Below the pieces are notes generated by a model. The model saw only the letters and a list, made by a program, of their open reading frames with translations. It was not told the origin of the DNA and searched no databases. From NCBI GenBank assembly GCA_944392285.1, contig CALXWF010000018.1:1-7923 (forward strand): 7,923 nt of DNA. Direction: 5' to 3'. A program made the position numbers and the translations under genes. Each line of letters starts with the position of its first letter. Position 1 is the stretch's first letter. This DNA comes from an uncultured Alphaproteobacteria bacterium. Its GTDB lineage: Bacteria > Pseudomonadota > Alphaproteobacteria > RF32 > CAG-239. Of this stretch, positions 6,706 to 7,923 are shown one piece after another.

Positions 6706-7431
6706 ATGAGCAAAATCGTCTTCTCTCTTTTTCTGATGATTTTATTAGCAAAGACTACCTTTGCTCAAAATTGTATGGATCCATCTAGGTGTGATGAGTT
6801 GGGCTATACCAAAACCGCAACCGACTGCGCTGGTTTAGACACGCTTGTCTGCCCGTTCGATGAAAATAAGGTGTTTTGTGTTGGAGCAAAAGCACAGGAG
6901 CAAATTATTCCCTGCGATACCGGAGCCGTATTATATTCCGATAAAAATTGTCATACTAATGCCTCGGCCGCACGCATCCCCATTGCGGTCGTTTTTGACG
7001 CTGAAAATCGTTTAGCAGTTGCTTTGAATGAAAGAAAACTTGCATGGGGCGGGGATGGAAAAGAAATAGGTTCTGCGGCACAGGGAACTTCGGGGAAAAG
7101 CAATACGGCGGCAATTCTGGCCTATGGCAAGGCGAATAATATTTCATATCCGGCCGCTGAATATTGCAACAGTTACAGTACGAGCGGAACCAAGGCCGGA
7201 GACTGGTTTTTACCGAGTCTGGAAGAATTAAAGCTTTTATCCAATAATTTTTCCGGGATTAACAGCGCTTTGAAAATTTTGGGAAAACCGACGATCACAG
7301 AAGGGGAATATTATTGGTCGTCTTTTGAGTACAATTATTACTTTGCCGTAAGACTGGTCCCGAGTTCCGGCGATACTTATAGCATCGATAAGGATTATAC
7401 GTTCTATGTCCGCCCGGTTTTGGCTTTTTAG
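6706..7431 (+). CDS. Exported Lcl/DUF1566-like domain protein, paralogue 2
   Basis: A 241-residue exported protein and tandem paralogue of the gene at 5899-6663. The signal peptide is residues 1-20 (MSKIVFSLFL core, TFA then QN). Residues 21-60 align without gaps to the paralogue at 26 of 40 identical positions, with all five Cys (23, 29, 41, 49, 58) kept. PIAVVFD is at 92-98. The C-terminal domain shows AAILAYGKA, AAEYCNSY, WFLPSLEEL (167-175), YYWSS (202-206) and the closing VRPVLAF (235-241), a more typical Lcl/DUF1566 ending than that of paralogue 1. No anchor follows the domain, so it is probably periplasmic, surface-attached by other means, or released. It starts 42 bases after paralogue 1 and is the last gene of the series. 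Ligand and function are unknown. Confidence 0.88.
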   Translation: MSKIVFSLFLMILLAKTTFAQNCMDPSRCDELGYTKTATDCAGLDTLVCPFDENKVFCVGAKAQEQIIPCDTGAVLYSDKNCHTNASAARIPIAVVFDAENRLAVALNERKLAWGGDGKEIGSAAQGTSGKSNTAAILAYGKANNISYPAAEYCNSYSTSGTKAGDWFLPSLEELKLLSNNFSGINSALKILGKPTITEGEYYWSSFEYNYYFAVRLVPSSGDTYSIDKDYTFYVRPVLAF

Positions 7432-7497
7432 TATATCTCAATAAAAGAACGACTAATTCAAATTTTAAAGATTAAGAAGCGTTATTATATCCGAATT

Positions 7498-7575
7498 CCA
7501 GCGAAAACTGGGAGACGGTAGTTGGCGAAAACGAGCCGCAGGCGAAGTTTGAACCCTGCGGGACGGGCGACCAAC
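7498..7575. repeat. Structured palindromic block, possible dispersed element or RNA
   Basis: Three nested or adjacent inverted repeats lie here: CCAG/CTGG (7498-7501 with 7508-7511), GTTGG/CCAAC (7521-7525 with 7571-7575) and, inside the latter, CCGCAGG/CCTGCGG (7536-7542 with 7555-7561, 12-base loop). GCGAAAAC occurs twice, 24 bases apart (7501 and 7525). The block is clearly richer in G+C than its left flank. It shares the core ACGAG-CCGC-GGCGA with 7875-7890, so both may derive from one repeat family. Confidence 0.5.
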
Positions 7576-7683
7576 GGGAGAACCCACAGCTTAAGCGACA
7601 AGGCAATTAAGTTTAAGGTCTCGAGCGCTCTGAGCATTAAGGTATAAGGGCTTTTGTAAGGGCAGAAACAGGAATGTATGTAT

Positions 7684-7721
7684 AAAAAAGCCCCTCACCG
7701 GTTGGATGTCGGAGAGGGGCT
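7684..7721 (-). terminator. Strong rho-independent terminator, minus strand
   Basis: AGCCCCTC (7689-7696) pairs with GAGGGGCT (7714-7721). After one A/A mismatch CCG (7698-7700) pairs with CGG (7710-7712). Read on the minus strand the hairpin is followed by six T (7689-7684). No T-run follows on the plus strand. It would stop transcripts coming from the right, yet no clear gene lies between it and the terminator at 7808-7833. Confidence 0.75.
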
Positions 7722-7807
7722 ATGTAAACAGAAAGGAACGAAGGATTAATGCGGTTAGAAGATCCTTTCATGACCGCCTCTCCCGTGTCTTAAGACAACT
7801 GCTAAGT

Positions 7808-7833
7808 AAAAAAGCAACCGACGTTGCTTTTTT
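7808..7833. terminator. Bidirectional rho-independent terminator
   Basis: AAAAAAGCAAC (7808-7818) pairs perfectly with GTTGCTTTTTT (7823-7833) around a 4-base loop CGAC, giving a T-run on both strands. It can end the rightward secreted-protein transcript and any leftward transcript from beyond the window. Confidence 0.8.
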
Positions 7834-7844
7834 GTCTGCAAAGT

Positions 7845-7905
7845 CTTGGGAACATCTTAGCGAGCGAGGGACGAACGAGTGCCGCGGCGAGCTTAGATGC
7901 CCAAG
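7845..7905. repeat. Imperfect long palindrome with GC-rich loop
   Basis: CTTGGG (7845-7850) pairs with CCCAAG (7900-7905); after a two-base bulge CATCT (7853-7857) pairs with AGATG (7895-7899); after one mismatch AGC (7859-7861) pairs with GCT (7891-7893). The loop (7862-7890) is rich in CGAG-type words and includes the palindrome GCCGCGGC (7881-7888). It resembles short dispersed intergenic palindromes rather than a coding region. Confidence 0.55.
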
Positions 7906-7909
7906 GCCA

Positions 7910-7923
7910 TAGGCGCGCGCCTA
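7910..7923. repeat. 14-base perfect palindrome at the window edge
   Basis: TAGGCGCGCGCCTA is a perfect inverted repeat ending on the last base of the window. GGCCA lies just before it, so the palindrome may continue beyond the edge. Confidence 0.6.

Larger units (their letters stand above)
7432..7923. other. Gene-free, hairpin-rich region at the right end
   Basis: These 492 bases hold no coding region I can support. After an AT-rich spacer (7432-7493), the composition turns GC-rich with successive inverted repeats, listed separately. The only intrinsic terminator facing the secreted-protein operon is at 7808-7833, so the operon mRNA would have a 3' tail of about 400 bases if it ends there. 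A weak promoter-like pair (TTTAAA near 7463 and TATATC near 7486) could start a separate plus-strand RNA at about 7495, but this is speculative. Confidence 0.5.

Noticed and set aside
7535..7575. tRNA or tmRNA acceptor piece, because of a T-loop-like word near 7548-7556
   Set aside because: The loop between the arms is 12 bases rather than 7, and no acceptor stem, anticodon arm or CCA end can be drawn on either strand.
7637..7771. Minus-strand open frame of 44 codons starting MKGSSNRINP with GGGAGAGG upstream
   Set aside because: The upstream sequence looks like a good ribosome site, but the frame runs through the strong minus-strand terminator at 7684-7721, so a full message is unlikely. 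I keep it only as a caution when testing the small RNA idea.
7495..7833. RNase P RNA or 6S RNA
   Set aside because: The conserved RNase P core words are absent and no single long bulged hairpin of the 6S type is seen.
7706..7912. Plus-strand open frame of 68 codons, Arg-rich
   Set aside because: It starts inside one terminator hairpin, runs through a second terminator and ends in the long palindrome; no ribosome site lies before it and the composition follows the hairpins.

Overview
The window looks like part of the chromosome of an AT-rich alphaproteobacterium, possibly one of the uncultured gut or host-associated lineages. Three observations point that way. UvrC lies directly before PgsA, an order I know from many Alphaproteobacteria. 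A small ribbon-helix-helix protein of a type common in that class sits upstream of uvrC. The right half holds secreted Cys-rich and Lcl/DUF1566-type proteins of the kind common in host-associated genomes. The taxonomic call is inference; no rRNA or other marker gene is present.

Left two thirds (1-4744), all on the minus strand, read from right to left: a ribbon-helix-helix regulator (4445-4744), the excision nuclease subunit UvrC (2542-4353), phosphatidylglycerophosphate synthase PgsA with an unusual Lys/Ala-rich tail (1755-2486), an OmpR-family response regulator (1038-1727) and an EnvZ-like sensor histidine kinase (784 to beyond base 1, cut just after its phospho-accepting His). Gaps are 91, 55, 27 and 253 bases, so the first four may be one transcription unit. 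The 253-base gap between regulator and kinase is unusually long and holds a 22-base near-perfect direct repeat.

Middle (4745-5089): a very AT-rich divergent intergenic region. It should carry the promoters of the minus-strand group and of the plus-strand operon, and it has a clear stem-loop at 5009-5031 in the presumed leader of the latter.

Right (5090-7431), plus strand: three exported proteins in a row. The first is a Cys-rich protein of unknown function with 25 Cys in the mature part. The other two are tandem paralogues with matching signal peptides, a conserved Cys-rich N-terminal module and a C-terminal Lcl/DUF1566-like domain. The first two genes are 2 bases apart and the last two genes share nearly the same ribosome binding site. 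A joint role at the cell surface or in the periplasm is inference.

Right end (7432-7923): no convincing gene. This GC-richer stretch is full of hairpins: a structured block at 7498-7575, a strong minus-strand terminator (7684-7721), a bidirectional terminator (7808-7833), an imperfect long palindrome (7845-7905) and a 14-base perfect palindrome on the last bases. Two of these blocks share a core motif, so they may belong to a dispersed palindromic repeat family.
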